A stretch of 7,307 nucleotides of DNA from Cryomorphaceae bacterium (GCA_949547975.1 CATITW010000342.1:1-7307); one strand, 5' to 3'. Shown: positions 1 to 6,922, counted from the stretch's first letter. Program-made: numbers and translations. The notes: generated from the sequence alone by a model not told the origin.

Positions 1-571
1 AAATAACTGGGTCGGAGTGGTCTGAAATTTCTACCGCCTGTAGCGCAATGCGGTGCGCTGGTTTTCCGAAACACAAAAAACCGGCATTGCCGTTACGCTC
101 GAGAACAAACCGCACGGCACTCAATACGAATTCTTCCCAACCCTTTTTAGCATGCGAACCTGCCTCTGTAGCACGTACGGTCAATACGCTATTCAGCAAG
201 AAAACACCCTGTGATGCCCAAGGCCTCAAGTCTCCGCTCGAAGGCAAATCAACATCCAAGTCGGAACTGTATTCTTTAAAGATGTTGCGTAGAGATGGAG
301 GAACTTTAACGCCCTCTCTAACGCTAAATGACAGCCCCATAGCCTGATTCGGACCGTGGTACGGATCTTGACCCAGTAGAATGCATTTTATTTTTTCCGG
401 TCGAACCGCGTGGAAGGCGGCAAATATTTCCTCTTTTTTGGGATGTACTGTTTCATGGCGGTATTCCGCTTCCACAAAGGCGGATAGCTCCTTCCAATAG
501 GGCTTCTGAGACTCGGCTTGAAAGAAGTCGTGCCAACCCTCTGGAGCTTTTGTGAAAAGGAAAGTGTCCAT
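1..571 (-). CDS. ung: Uracil-DNA glycosylase, family 1 (3' end off the left edge)
   Basis: The enzyme cuts uracil from DNA, starting base-excision repair of deaminated cytosine or misincorporated dUMP in the cytoplasm. My reading of the minus strand from the ATG at 571-569 gives 190 open residues to the window edge. Family-1 landmarks appear in order: the water-activating motif GQDPYHGPNQAMGLSFSV at residues 67-84 (catalytic Asp69), PPSLRNIFKE at 91-100, WASQGVFLLNSVLTVR at 118-133, and GSHAKKGWEEF at 138-148. The C-terminal HPSPLS motif, with the second catalytic histidine, should lie just past the edge and is not visible. The usual 'LLWG' strand reads LCFG (residues 166-169), so the common Trp is Phe. 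It is transcribed divergently from the lipoprotein gene. A TACTTTG stretch at 614-620 (minus) resembles a Bacteroidota -7 element, but no matching -33 TTG is present. The family call is near certain. Confidence 0.96.
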   Translation of the reverse strand, partial: MDTFLFTKAPEGWHDFFQAESQKPYWKELSAFVEAEYRHETVHPKKEEIFAAFHAVRPEKIKCILLGQDPYHGPNQAMGLSFSVREGVKVPPSLRNIFKEYSSDLDVDLPSSGDLRPWASQGVFLLNSVLTVRATEAGSHAKKGWEEFVLSAVRFVLERNGNAGFLCFGKPAHRIALQAVEISDHSDPVI

Positions 572-643
572 TCTGTAAGATGTTTGCGCTGTGAGCGTTA
601 TTTTTACAATTCGCAAAGTACGCGAACAACTTAATAACTCACT

Positions 644-763
644 ATGAAAAAAGCAGTTACCATCGCGATAGTAGCCGTAGCGGCCTTAGCCCTTTCCTCT
701 TGTGGAACGGCAGAAAAATGTCCATCGTACTCTCATGTTGAGCTTTCTACGCAGCAAGGATAA
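644..763 (+). CDS. Small predicted lipoprotein, 39 aa
   Basis: This short reading frame opens with a textbook lipoprotein signal peptide: two lysines after Met1, a hydrophobic run (residues 4-17, rich in Ala, Val and Ile), then the lipobox ALSSC with the lipidated Cys at residue 20. Only 20 residues follow (CGTAEKCPSYSHVELSTQQG), with one further Cys at 26. After cleavage by signal peptidase II the product would be a 20-residue lipidated peptide. I do not recognise a function. Small lipoproteins of this shape are common in Bacteroidota and are often missed by annotation. It is the first plus-strand gene after the divergent gap with ung, and its last 29 bp overlap the ytxJ start in another frame. 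An alternative is that the segment is the remnant of a signal-peptide fusion to ytxJ, but the signal peptide is too well formed to be chance. Confidence 0.75.
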   Translation: MKKAVTIAIVAVAALALSSCGTAEKCPSYSHVELSTQQG

Positions 764-1118
764 CGAGGGCGAATCTCCGAAAGGAATTCAGTTCGAACAC
801 CCGCAGTCTTTCGAAGAATTAGCGGGTTTTCTGCGTTATAAAGGCACCACCTTTATTTACAAGCACAGCACTCGGTGTAGCGTAAGTTTATTTTCCATGC
901 GCCGCTTGAATCAGGTGAACTCCATTGAGAATGAGCAGTGGCTGTACTTAGATGTGGTGGCTGATCGCAGCATGTCCATGGCGCTTGCTGAAGAGCTCGG
1001 TATTCGACATGAAAGTCCACAACTCATCATGCTCAAAGACGGCAAAGTGATCGCACATACTTCTCATCAGGAGGTGCATGAAGACACCGTTGAAGCGTGG
1101 CGGACAACAACGAGTTAG
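735..1118 (+). CDS. ytxJ: YtxJ-family bacilliredoxin (bacillithiol system redox-active protein)
   Basis: This cytoplasmic thioredoxin-fold protein of the YtxJ/BrxC family (DUF2847) is expected to remove or transfer bacillithiol from S-bacillithiolated proteins. From the ATG at 735 it has 127 residues, about the family length. The signature is KHSTRCSVS at residues 43-51, with one active-site Cys48 in a TRCSVS context, followed by the YLDVVADRSMSMALAEELGIRHESPQ block (71-96) containing the presumed cis-Pro95 and the LMLKDGKV-like strand that ends the fold. No signal peptide is seen. I chose 735 because it is the only in-frame ATG before the active site; a GTG at 702 would add eleven non-conserved residues. 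Either start lies inside the upstream lipoprotein gene. lipA begins 39 bp downstream on the same strand, so co-transcription is likely. The family is secure; the exact start is less so. Confidence 0.9.
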   Translation: MLSFLRSKDNEGESPKGIQFEHPQSFEELAGFLRYKGTTFIYKHSTRCSVSLFSMRRLNQVNSIENEQWLYLDVVADRSMSMALAEELGIRHESPQLIMLKDGKVIAHTSHQEVHEDTVEAWRTTTS

Positions 1119-1157
1119 AATTGGTGAACAAACCACCTAGAACAAGGTTTTAATGAT

Positions 1158-2045
1158 ATGGTAGATCAACCCGATATTCAAACAAAAGCCAAGGTTAAAG
1201 AGCGTGTCAAGAAACCGAAATGGTTGCGCGTGAAGCTGCCTACTGGCGAGAATTACAAGAACGTAAGAGGACTTGTAGATAAATATAAGCTCCACACCAT
1301 TTGTGAATCAGGACATTGTCCGAACATGGGCGAGTGTTGGGGCGAAGGGACCGCAACGTTTATGATTCTCGGGAACATTTGTACCCGTTCGTGCGGTTTC
1401 TGTAACGTGGCTACTGGCCGTCCGCTGTCGGTGGATTGGGAAGAACCGGAAAAAGTAGCGCGTAGTGTGAAACTCATGAAAGTGAAACACGCCGTATTGA
1501 CATCGGTAGACCGTGATGATCTCGCGGATGGAGGGTCCATTATTTGGGCAGAAACGGTGAATGCGATTCGTCGAATTTCACCGACCACTACGATGGAAAC
1601 GCTTATCCCTGACTTCAAAGGTGAGTTGCACAATGTAGACCGCATCATCGAGGCAAACCCGGAGATCGTGAGTCACAACATGGAGACCGTTCGTCGTTTA
1701 ACGAGAAAGGTGCGTATCCAAGCCCAGTTCGATCGTTCACTGATGGTGTTAAAATACTTGAAGGACAACGGTATACACAGAACCAAGAGTGGTATTATGC
1801 TCGGGTTAGGGGAGACAGAAGAAGAAGTCATCGATGCGATGAAGGACCTTCGTGGTGCAGATGTAGATGTATTGACATTGGGTCAATACCTTCAACCTAC
1901 TCCAAAACATTTGCCGGTGGTCGAGTTTATTGAGCCTGAGGTATTTGATCGACTCAAACAGATTGGTCTTGGTATGGGCTTTAGATATGTAGAAAGTGGA
2001 CCGCTCGTAAGAAGCTCTTATCACGCGGAAAAGCACTTGGTATAA
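1158..2045 (+). CDS. lipA: Lipoyl synthase
   Basis: This radical SAM enzyme inserts two sulfurs at C6 and C8 of an octanoyl group bound to lipoyl-carrier domains, giving the lipoyl cofactor of pyruvate and 2-oxoglutarate dehydrogenases and the glycine cleavage system. All expected cluster ligands are visible. The auxiliary, sulfur-donating 4Fe-4S cluster uses Cys49, Cys54 and Cys60 ([12 protein letters not shown]), with the C-terminal RSSY motif at residues 285-288 supplying the serine ligand. The radical SAM cluster uses Cys75, Cys79 and Cys82 (CTRSCGFC). Other family stretches are [12 protein letters not shown] (19-30), [32 protein letters not shown] and LGQYLQPT. At 295 residues the protein is full length and intact. 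The start follows closely on ytxJ, which suggests one transcript. No lipB or lplA is in view. Confidence 0.98.
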   Translation: MVDQPDIQTKAKVKERVKKPKWLRVKLPTGENYKNVRGLVDKYKLHTICESGHCPNMGECWGEGTATFMILGNICTRSCGFCNVATGRPLSVDWEEPEKVARSVKLMKVKHAVLTSVDRDDLADGGSIIWAETVNAIRRISPTTTMETLIPDFKGELHNVDRIIEANPEIVSHNMETVRRLTRKVRIQAQFDRSLMVLKYLKDNGIHRTKSGIMLGLGETEEEVIDAMKDLRGADVDVLTLGQYLQPTPKHLPVVEFIEPEVFDRLKQIGLGMGFRYVESGPLVRSSYHAEKHLV

Positions 2046-2067
2046 TGCCGTCTAGGCACTATTTTTA
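2037..2067 (+). promoter_or_regulatory. Candidate Bacteroidota-type promoter of the T9SS protein gene
   Basis: A TTG at 2037-2039 is followed, 20 bases later, by TATTTTTA at 2060-2067. This fits the primary-sigma pattern known from Bacteroidota (-33 TTG, about 17-23 bp, -7 TAnnTTTG) except for the last base. The -33 element would sit in the final codons of lipA. Transcription would start roughly 20-25 bp before the ATG at 2098. If real, the secreted-protein gene has its own promoter rather than depending on lipA. Short motifs like this arise by chance, so the call is tentative. Confidence 0.4.
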
Positions 2068-2097
2068 GCAATTAGAAACAGAGTTACACAGTTATAT

Positions 2098-5000
2098 ATG
2101 AAAACAGGATTACGTTTTGCCCTTTTAGGCACAGTCCTAACCGCCGCCACTATTTCCTTGATTCCGTCGAAAGACGCATCGTACCAGCCGCGTGTAAAAG
2201 AAGAAGCTAGTGCCTCGGGTGCTGCTGCCTATTTACACAGCCTGCGTGCGAATCAGGTTACAGGAAAAATCAATCAAGAGGATATTCAAAGCGCCATTGA
2301 AAGCGTAAAGAATATGCCTGAAAGCTCGTTAGGGCTTACTTGGGAAGAACGCGGGCCGGACAACAGAGGAGGACGTACCCGTGGACTTGCAATCAATCCT
2401 ACCAACCCTACAGAAATGTATGCGGGTGGCGTTAGTGGTGGATTGTACTACAGCGATAACGGTGGACTAAGCTGGTCAGAGGTGAATCCTGAGCAGGAAA
2501 ACTTGGCAGTAATGACCATCGCCTATTCGAAAGATGGGGATGTCTATTACGGAACAGGGGAAGGGTTGTACAACACCTGGACCACAGGCTATGGAGCATC
2601 TACCTCTTCTGGATTCCCAGGAGCAGGAGTGTTCAAGAAAGGTGCCAATGAAACGCAGTTTACGCAGCTTTCGTCAACTTCAGCATTTTCTTCGATCGGA
2701 GCGATTGTAACGGATCCTAACGATAACAGTAAGGTCTTCATGGCGACAAGCTCTGGTATTCGTCGCTCTACAGATGGCGGTGCTACTTGGACCAATCCTG
2801 TGTCAGGTACTATCGGATCTAACGGTACGTGTTGGGACATGCACATGGATGCCGGAGGTAACCTTTGGGGAACTTTAGGCGGTCGCACGATGACTTCGAC
2901 AGATGGCGGTGCAAACTGGACGGAAGTGAGTAAGTCGAATGCGGGTGCAACAGATCTTCCACGCAGTGGGGGCCGTATCATGTTCGCTTCTGCGAGAAAT
3001 GATGCAAACTACATCTATACAGTACACATCACTTCTGGAAATGCGCTTTCTGGCGTATACCGTTCAACAGATGGTGGAACTACGTGGTCTAAAATTGGCC
3101 AGAAATCTACTTATTTTGATCCGTTCTGTTCGTCACAATGTCAAGGTGAATACGATTTAGCCGTTGCTGTAGATGCAGCGAACAAAAACCGCATTATTGT
3201 CGGTGGAATTACCGTTTGGGATTGGGAACAAGGTCAAGGATGGAACCAAGTAAATGGCTTTGGACCATACAACATTCACGCAGACAACCACGACATCGTA
3301 TGGCACCCGACAGACGATCAAAAAGTATTCATTGTCAATGATGGTGGTATTTATTCCTCTCGTGATGGAGGAAACACGTGGACGACCTTAAACAAGAATT
3401 ACGCGACTACGCAGTTTTATAACATAGGAATTTCTGCAGATCGTTACGTAGTAGGTGGTACACAGGATAACGGAAGTTTCGTCATGGACGGTTCTGGAAA
3501 TACCCCGAATACAGGACGTTCTTTGGGACCAGTAGATAATTTCTCTGGCGACGGTGGTTACTCAGCCGTATCATGGTTAGTACCGAAAATTTATTTTACA
3601 GAATACCAAGGAGGTCGTATCGGTCGCAGTGAAAATACAGGTCAAACGTTCTCTTCATTCTGGGACGATCGTTCAGCGAATGGAGTAGGTACTTGGATGA
3701 CACCATTCTACCTTTATGAAAACAGCGCTGATTTAAACAGTACAGACTCTGTATTATTCAAAGCAATCCCGGCGATTCGTTCCTTAGGTTTTGCTTCTGC
3801 GGGGCAGGATTCGTTCAGCTCAAACATCAAGCCGCTTCAAGAAAGTGCGATTATGGACGCTTCTACGTTCAAAATCACGAGTGGAACGATGACACTGACA
3901 TCAGATGCATCGGGTAACCTTACGGGTAACGGTACAGGGACATTTGACGCAGCCACGGGTGACTTCACAGTAGAGTTCGACGCTGTCCCTGCCGTAGAGA
4001 TTGTTGCTACAGTAGATGTGAGCTACCCGAATGGTGCAGAGTTAACACTCGGTTCGAATACGAACGGTCTGCCGTTCAAATACACGCTGGGCAATGCTTT
4101 GGCGAAAGGCGACAGTGTTACCGTACAGGATCCAGTAAGCAGCATGTTCATTGTAGGCTTCAGCGGTTCAGTCTGGATGACGCGTGGTGCCTTAGACTTC
4201 TCGGACGTTCCGACATGGTATAAACTAGCCAACATCGTTGGTTCTGCACAAGCAGTAGAGGTTAGTGCTGATGGTAACTACGCATGGGTCGGTACAGAAA
4301 GCGGACGCATCTACCGCATCGCAGGATTGAACGCAGCTCGTTCTTACAAAACGGCCGATCTAGACAGTGGCGCAACTGCTGTACAGGTTGATTTGGTACA
4401 AACCATCTCTGGTCGTAACGTGACGAGTATTGCAGTCGATCCTAACAACAACGACCGTGTATTGGTCACCTTGGGTAACTACGGGAACTCGAACTTCGTA
4501 TACTACAGTGGCAACGCAACAGATGCCTCACCAAACTTTATCGTCAAAGACGGCAACTTAGGAAACTTCCCAGTTTATGCTGCGACCTTTGATAAAGGCG
4601 ATGCAGCAAATGCGATCATCGGAACGGAATACGGTGTATTCAGCACGGACAACATTAATGCAGCTATGCCGAACTGGGGAGCTGATAACAGCGGTCTAGC
4701 ACGTGTTCCTGTATTTACCTTGAAGCAGTACCGTACCAACAAGAGCAGTACTGCAGAGAACGCCGTTATGGAGGGCGATATCTTCGCAGGTACGTTCGGA
4801 CGTGGTACGTTTGCAACAGGAAGCTTGATGAGTACGCGTAGCATCGGTATCGATGAAGCGAACTTGGAAAGCGATGCAGCTTCTAGTATGAAGTTGTTCC
4901 CGAACCCAGCACAAGACTTCACGACTCTAGAGTTGGATGTAAATGCTGGTGACTACACCATTGAGGTGATTGACCTGAACGGACGCACAGTGCTCGCGAA

Positions 5001-5130
5001 GTCAGTTAACGTAGCAGACAATGGTGTGCAGCAGATCAAACTAAACGTAAGCACTTTGTCGAATGGCATGTACGTGATCGGCGTACAAGGCAAATCTGAC
5101 AGCTACACAAGACTTATGATCGCGCACTAA
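2098..5130 (+). CDS. T9SS-secreted protein with Asp-box (BNR) beta-propeller and C-terminal sorting domain
   Basis: This large exported protein has 1010 residues. A Sec-type signal peptide occupies about residues 1-25 (Lys2, Arg6, then hydrophobic), with no sharp cleavage motif. Residues 80-520 form a sortilin/VPS10-like or sialidase-like propeller: five Asp boxes of the form S-x-D-G-G-x-T/S-W (residues 119-126, 224-231, 267-274, 323-330, 421-428) and a degenerate sixth at 511-518. Residues 590-700 look like an inserted beta-sandwich (Thr/Gly/Ser-rich, ending GFSGSVWMTRGALDF), followed by more propeller-like sequence to about 905. Residues 932-1010 are a type IX sorting domain starting KLFPNPA, with later blocks GDYTIEVIDLNGR and LSNGMYVIGV. 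The protein should cross the outer membrane by T9SS and be released or anchored. Asp boxes are structural, not catalytic, so no enzyme activity can be assigned. Three cysteines are present (245, 344, 348). The start directly precedes the signal peptide. Confidence 0.93.
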   Translation: MKTGLRFALLGTVLTAATISLIPSKDASYQPRVKEEASASGAAAYLHSLRANQVTGKINQEDIQSAIESVKNMPESSLGLTWEERGPDNRGGRTRGLAINPTNPTEMYAGGVSGGLYYSDNGGLSWSEVNPEQENLAVMTIAYSKDGDVYYGTGEGLYNTWTTGYGASTSSGFPGAGVFKKGANETQFTQLSSTSAFSSIGAIVTDPNDNSKVFMATSSGIRRSTDGGATWTNPVSGTIGSNGTCWDMHMDAGGNLWGTLGGRTMTSTDGGANWTEVSKSNAGATDLPRSGGRIMFASARNDANYIYTVHITSGNALSGVYRSTDGGTTWSKIGQKSTYFDPFCSSQCQGEYDLAVAVDAANKNRIIVGGITVWDWEQGQGWNQVNGFGPYNIHADNHDIVWHPTDDQKVFIVNDGGIYSSRDGGNTWTTLNKNYATTQFYNIGISADRYVVGGTQDNGSFVMDGSGNTPNTGRSLGPVDNFSGDGGYSAVSWLVPKIYFTEYQGGRIGRSENTGQTFSSFWDDRSANGVGTWMTPFYLYENSADLNSTDSVLFKAIPAIRSLGFASAGQDSFSSNIKPLQESAIMDASTFKITSGTMTLTSDASGNLTGNGTGTFDAATGDFTVEFDAVPAVEIVATVDVSYPNGAELTLGSNTNGLPFKYTLGNALAKGDSVTVQDPVSSMFIVGFSGSVWMTRGALDFSDVPTWYKLANIVGSAQAVEVSADGNYAWVGTESGRIYRIAGLNAARSYKTADLDSGATAVQVDLVQTISGRNVTSIAVDPNNNDRVLVTLGNYGNSNFVYYSGNATDASPNFIVKDGNLGNFPVYAATFDKGDAANAIIGTEYGVFSTDNINAAMPNWGADNSGLARVPVFTLKQYRTNKSSTAENAVMEGDIFAGTFGRGTFATGSLMSTRSIGIDEANLESDAASSMKLFPNPAQDFTTLELDVNAGDYTIEVIDLNGRTVLAKSVNVADNGVQQIKLNVSTLSNGMYVIGVQGKSDSYTRLMIAH
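2452..3381 (+). repeat. Five Asp-box (BNR) coding repeats within the T9SS protein
   Basis: Five 24-base units encode S-x-D/N-G-G-x-S/T-W at 2452-2475, 2767-2790, 2896-2919, 3064-3087 and 3358-3381. The second to fourth share a nearly identical core, ACAGATGG(C/T)GG. Spacing is irregular (about 130-315 bp between starts), as expected for one Asp box per propeller blade rather than a DNA tandem repeat. A degenerate unit (SENTGQTF) follows at 3628-3651. Confidence 0.75.
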
Positions 5131-5154
5131 TAAGCGATATTTATAGATCCATTA

Positions 5155-5192
5155 GCGCCCTGCCTCAACCTTGAGGTAGGGCGCTTTTTTTT
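5155..5192 (+). terminator. Strong intrinsic terminator after the T9SS protein gene
   Basis: GCGCCCTGCCTCA (5155-5167) pairs with TGAGGTAGGGCGC (5172-5184), giving a 13-bp stem with one G-U pair and an ACCT tetraloop. Eight consecutive Ts follow (5185-5192). It lies 25 bp past the stop codon at 5130, which is followed at once by a second TAA. It should end plus-strand transcription before the YfiT-like gene and so separates the two units. There is no matching A-run on the left, so bidirectional action is unlikely. Confidence 0.93.
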
Positions 5193-5205
5193 GCGTAAGT
5201 CCCAC

Positions 5206-5237
5206 TTGGACAGCAGCCCTAAAGGGGGGTATCTTTA
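5206..5237 (+). promoter_or_regulatory. Candidate Bacteroidota-type promoter of the YfiT-like gene
   Basis: A TTG at 5206-5208 and TATCTTTA at 5230-5237 are separated by 21 bases, matching TTG-N17-23-TAnnTTTG except for the last base. The element lies directly between the preceding terminator and the ATG at 5242. Transcription would begin within a few bases of the start codon, giving a very short leader or a leaderless mRNA. The position after a strong terminator, where a new promoter is required, raises confidence. Confidence 0.55.
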
Positions 5238-5241
5238 CGGC

Positions 5242-5772
5242 ATGGATTTAGAATTTTTGAAGTACCCGATCGGTAAGGCAACGATCGAGGAAAAACCGGG
5301 TGATGAGCGAATAGAAGGTTGTATTGCCGTTATCGGACGTATGCCGAAGCAACTGATGGAATATGCGAAGGCATTAACTGAGGAGCAGTGGGATACGCCG
5401 TACCGCGAAGGCGGTTGGACCATTCGTCAAGTCGTACACCACCTCGCAGACTCGCACATGAACGGATTCAACCGACAACGTTTAGCGGTAACCTCGGGTG
5501 AAACACCAAAGGTTCCTGGATATCCCCAGAACATCTATGCTGTTCTACCGGACTATTCTGCTGATCCATTCTTGAGTGTGATTCTTTTAGCGAGCCTCCA
5601 TGAGAAATGGGTAAGTTTTCTGAATGGCATTACTGAGAGCGGTTGGGAAAAGAAATACTACCACATGGATGATGAGCGCACCTATACTATGGGCGAGAGC
5701 GTCCAAATGTACGCGTGGCATTGCCAGCACCATCTTGCCCACATCCGTATCGTACTTGATCAGAAAAAATAG
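5242..5772 (+). CDS. yfiT: YfiT/DinB-fold putative bacillithiol transferase (metal-dependent)
   Basis: This 176-residue protein resembles Bacillus subtilis YfiT, a four-helix-bundle, metal-binding member of the DinB/DUF664 superfamily. The family includes bacillithiol S-transferases that join bacillithiol to electrophiles or toxins, and YfiT itself was first described as a putative metal hydrolase. Diagnostic stretches are the N-terminal LKYPIGK (residues 6-12), YREGGWTIRQVVHHLADSHMN (54-74) and MYAWHCQHHLAHI (156-168). Metal ligands are expected among His66/67, His160 and His163/164, and all are present. No signal peptide is seen, so it is cytoplasmic. I took the ATG at 5242 because an upstream in-frame TTG at 5191 lies in the T-run of the terminator and would add residues the family lacks. 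It is a single-gene unit convergent with the tlpA-like gene, whose stop lies 10 bp away. The substrate is unknown. Confidence 0.9.
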   Translation: MDLEFLKYPIGKATIEEKPGDERIEGCIAVIGRMPKQLMEYAKALTEEQWDTPYREGGWTIRQVVHHLADSHMNGFNRQRLAVTSGETPKVPGYPQNIYAVLPDYSADPFLSVILLASLHEKWVSFLNGITESGWEKKYYHMDDERTYTMGESVQMYAWHCQHHLAHIRIVLDQKK

Positions 5773-5785
5773 CAGAACGTTGCTA
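5764..5785 (-). terminator. Possible weak intrinsic terminator of the gatB-tlpA unit
   Basis: Read on the minus strand, TAGCA (5785-5781), a 6-nt loop and TGCTA (5774-5770) form a 5-bp stem followed directly by six Ts (5769-5764). The two arms contain the stop codons of the two convergent genes. The stem is short and has only two G-C pairs, so termination would be weak. The plus strand lacks a T-run here, so it would work only for the leftward unit. Confidence 0.35.
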
Positions 5786-6922
5786 GTCTAGATCTAAGTC
5801 TGCCAAGCTTGAGACGCGCTGGGTGATGATTCCTTGTTCTACTTTGAAATAAAGCGGTAATTCATCTACACCTAGTGTGGAAATGATAGTGCTGCGAGAG
5901 CCCTTGAGATCGCTTAGGTGACGTCCGTTTTGAAGCTGGTCTTGTTGTATCGCTTCATACCACTCACCTAAGGGGCTGCGCTGCTGTGGGAGACCGTCAA
6001 TAGAAAGCAAGGTCATGTTGCTTAGGCTGTGGTTTTGTGCGTAGCCTTTGAGTTCTCTGCGGCACTCGTTGCACCACGATGCCCATACCGCGACAATCTC
6101 GTTTTCAAGTCCTAGTTTTGGGAGGTGTACTAGTTTCCCCTCGGGTGTCTCGAGCGTAAATTCTGGGAAGGGATGACCCGGAACGAACTTGATTGCAGCT
6201 TGTTGGACACCAAGTGAAAATTGGTACGATTCCTCAAATTCATCCACCCAGAGGCCAAAGGCGGCAACATCCGGGCTACCGGGATAGGTGCGTTCAAGAG
6301 CTTCACGTGCAGCCAGAAATAGAGTGCGATCCACGATATAATCGACCACTGGATTTTGACCAATTCTATGGTAAACGAGCATCATATTCGCGAGCAACTC
6401 CGGGCGAGACTCTAAAGAATCTAGTACGCGCTTGCGGTAACTTTCGGCGTATTGATAAAAAGCACTGTCTAAGGATAGCAGTCCTTTGAATGTGCTGCTG
6501 TCCTGATAAGTGGCACGAATCACATCTAAGCTATCGATAAATTCGAGCAGGTCCAGTTGCATCTTCCGTTGCGCACCGAGCCAATTATTTTCGGTATCCC
6601 CGGCGAGAAATCCATCCCGGTTGACGCTAAGCTCGGTGGTAGTAGGACCTACCACGGCATGTACGACGGGCAACTCGCCTTCAAAAGGCACAAAGCTGAC
6701 CATACGAGTGGTATCAAACCCCACTTCAAAGACATCATTACCCTGGATTTCAAGGGTGTCGACTATGGTGAAAGTGCCGTCTGCATTGCGAAGCTGTACG
6801 CTGTAGGATCCGGTTTGCTCACCTTCAAAGTGGATCGTAGAGACCCCCGATTCAGGTGTACAAGCATTCCACAAGGTAAGGCCTAACAGGAGTGCGCTAC
6901 AGAGCGATAATCTCTTAAGCAT
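5783..6922 (-). CDS. TlpA-like thioredoxin-fold lipoprotein (thiol-disulfide oxidoreductase)
   Basis: This 379-residue envelope protein has a lipoprotein signal peptide (MLKRLSLCSALLLGLTLWNAC) with the lipidated Cys at residue 21. Residues 25-110 are beta-rich, of the kind found before the thioredoxin domain in many Bacteroidota TlpA proteins (DUF4369-like; weakly supported). Residues 115-245 are mostly helical. Residues 248-379 are a TlpA/ResA-type thioredoxin domain: PGHPFPEFTLETPEG (248-262), AVWASWCNECRRE (278-290) with the redox pair Cys284/Cys287, and ELPLYF (354-359) with the expected cis-Pro356. It probably reduces or exchanges disulfides on the periplasmic side; the partner is unknown. 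The active site is CNEC, lacking the proline usual before the second Cys. The start codon overlaps the gatB stop (ATGCTTAA), indicating translational coupling. Family assignment is firm, exact role open. Confidence 0.9.
   Translation of the reverse strand: MLKRLSLCSALLLGLTLWNACTPESGVSTIHFEGEQTGSYSVQLRNADGTFTIVDTLEIQGNDVFEVGFDTTRMVSFVPFEGELPVVHAVVGPTTTELSVNRDGFLAGDTENNWLGAQRKMQLDLLEFIDSLDVIRATYQDSSTFKGLLSLDSAFYQYAESYRKRVLDSLESRPELLANMMLVYHRIGQNPVVDYIVDRTLFLAAREALERTYPGSPDVAAFGLWVDEFEESYQFSLGVQQAAIKFVPGHPFPEFTLETPEGKLVHLPKLGLENEIVAVWASWCNECRRELKGYAQNHSLSNMTLLSIDGLPQQRSPLGEWYEAIQQDQLQNGRHLSDLKGSRSTIISTLGVDELPLYFKVEQGIITQRVSSLADLDLD

Noticed and set aside
48..347. Plus-strand open frame of 99 codons
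   Set aside because: It is antisense to the clearly conserved ung gene and has no recognisable protein features.
584..606. Possible promoter for the small lipoprotein (TTG and TATTTTTA)
   Set aside because: The two elements are only 12 bp apart, too close for the Bacteroidota pattern, and no better -33 TTG is present.
702..734. GTG start giving ytxJ eleven extra residues
   Set aside because: The extra residues are merely the lipoprotein coding sequence read in another frame and do not resemble the family's N-terminus; the ATG at 735 gives a normal length.
2047..2066. Hairpin TGCC-GTCTA-GGCA followed by T-rich sequence after lipA
   Set aside because: The stem is only 4 bp and the T-run is offset by three bases; it overlaps the candidate promoter and is too weak to call a terminator.
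2589..2981. Minus-strand open frame of 130 codons with proline-rich sequence
   Set aside because: The apparent repeats (VQVAPPSVE, VQFAPPSVE) are the reverse reading of the Asp-box codons in the T9SS gene.
2452..3381. Asp boxes as evidence of a sialidase
   Set aside because: Asp boxes are structural and occur in many non-enzymatic propellers; I do not see the arginine triad and catalytic Tyr/Glu set of sialidases.
5191..5241. TTG start extending the YfiT-like protein by 17 residues
   Set aside because: It begins in the T-run of the terminator, lies upstream of the likely transcription start, and yields residues absent from YfiT homologues.
6193..6886. Plus-strand open frames of about 100 codons
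   Set aside because: They are antisense to the tlpA-like gene, overlap each other, and have no coherent domain.
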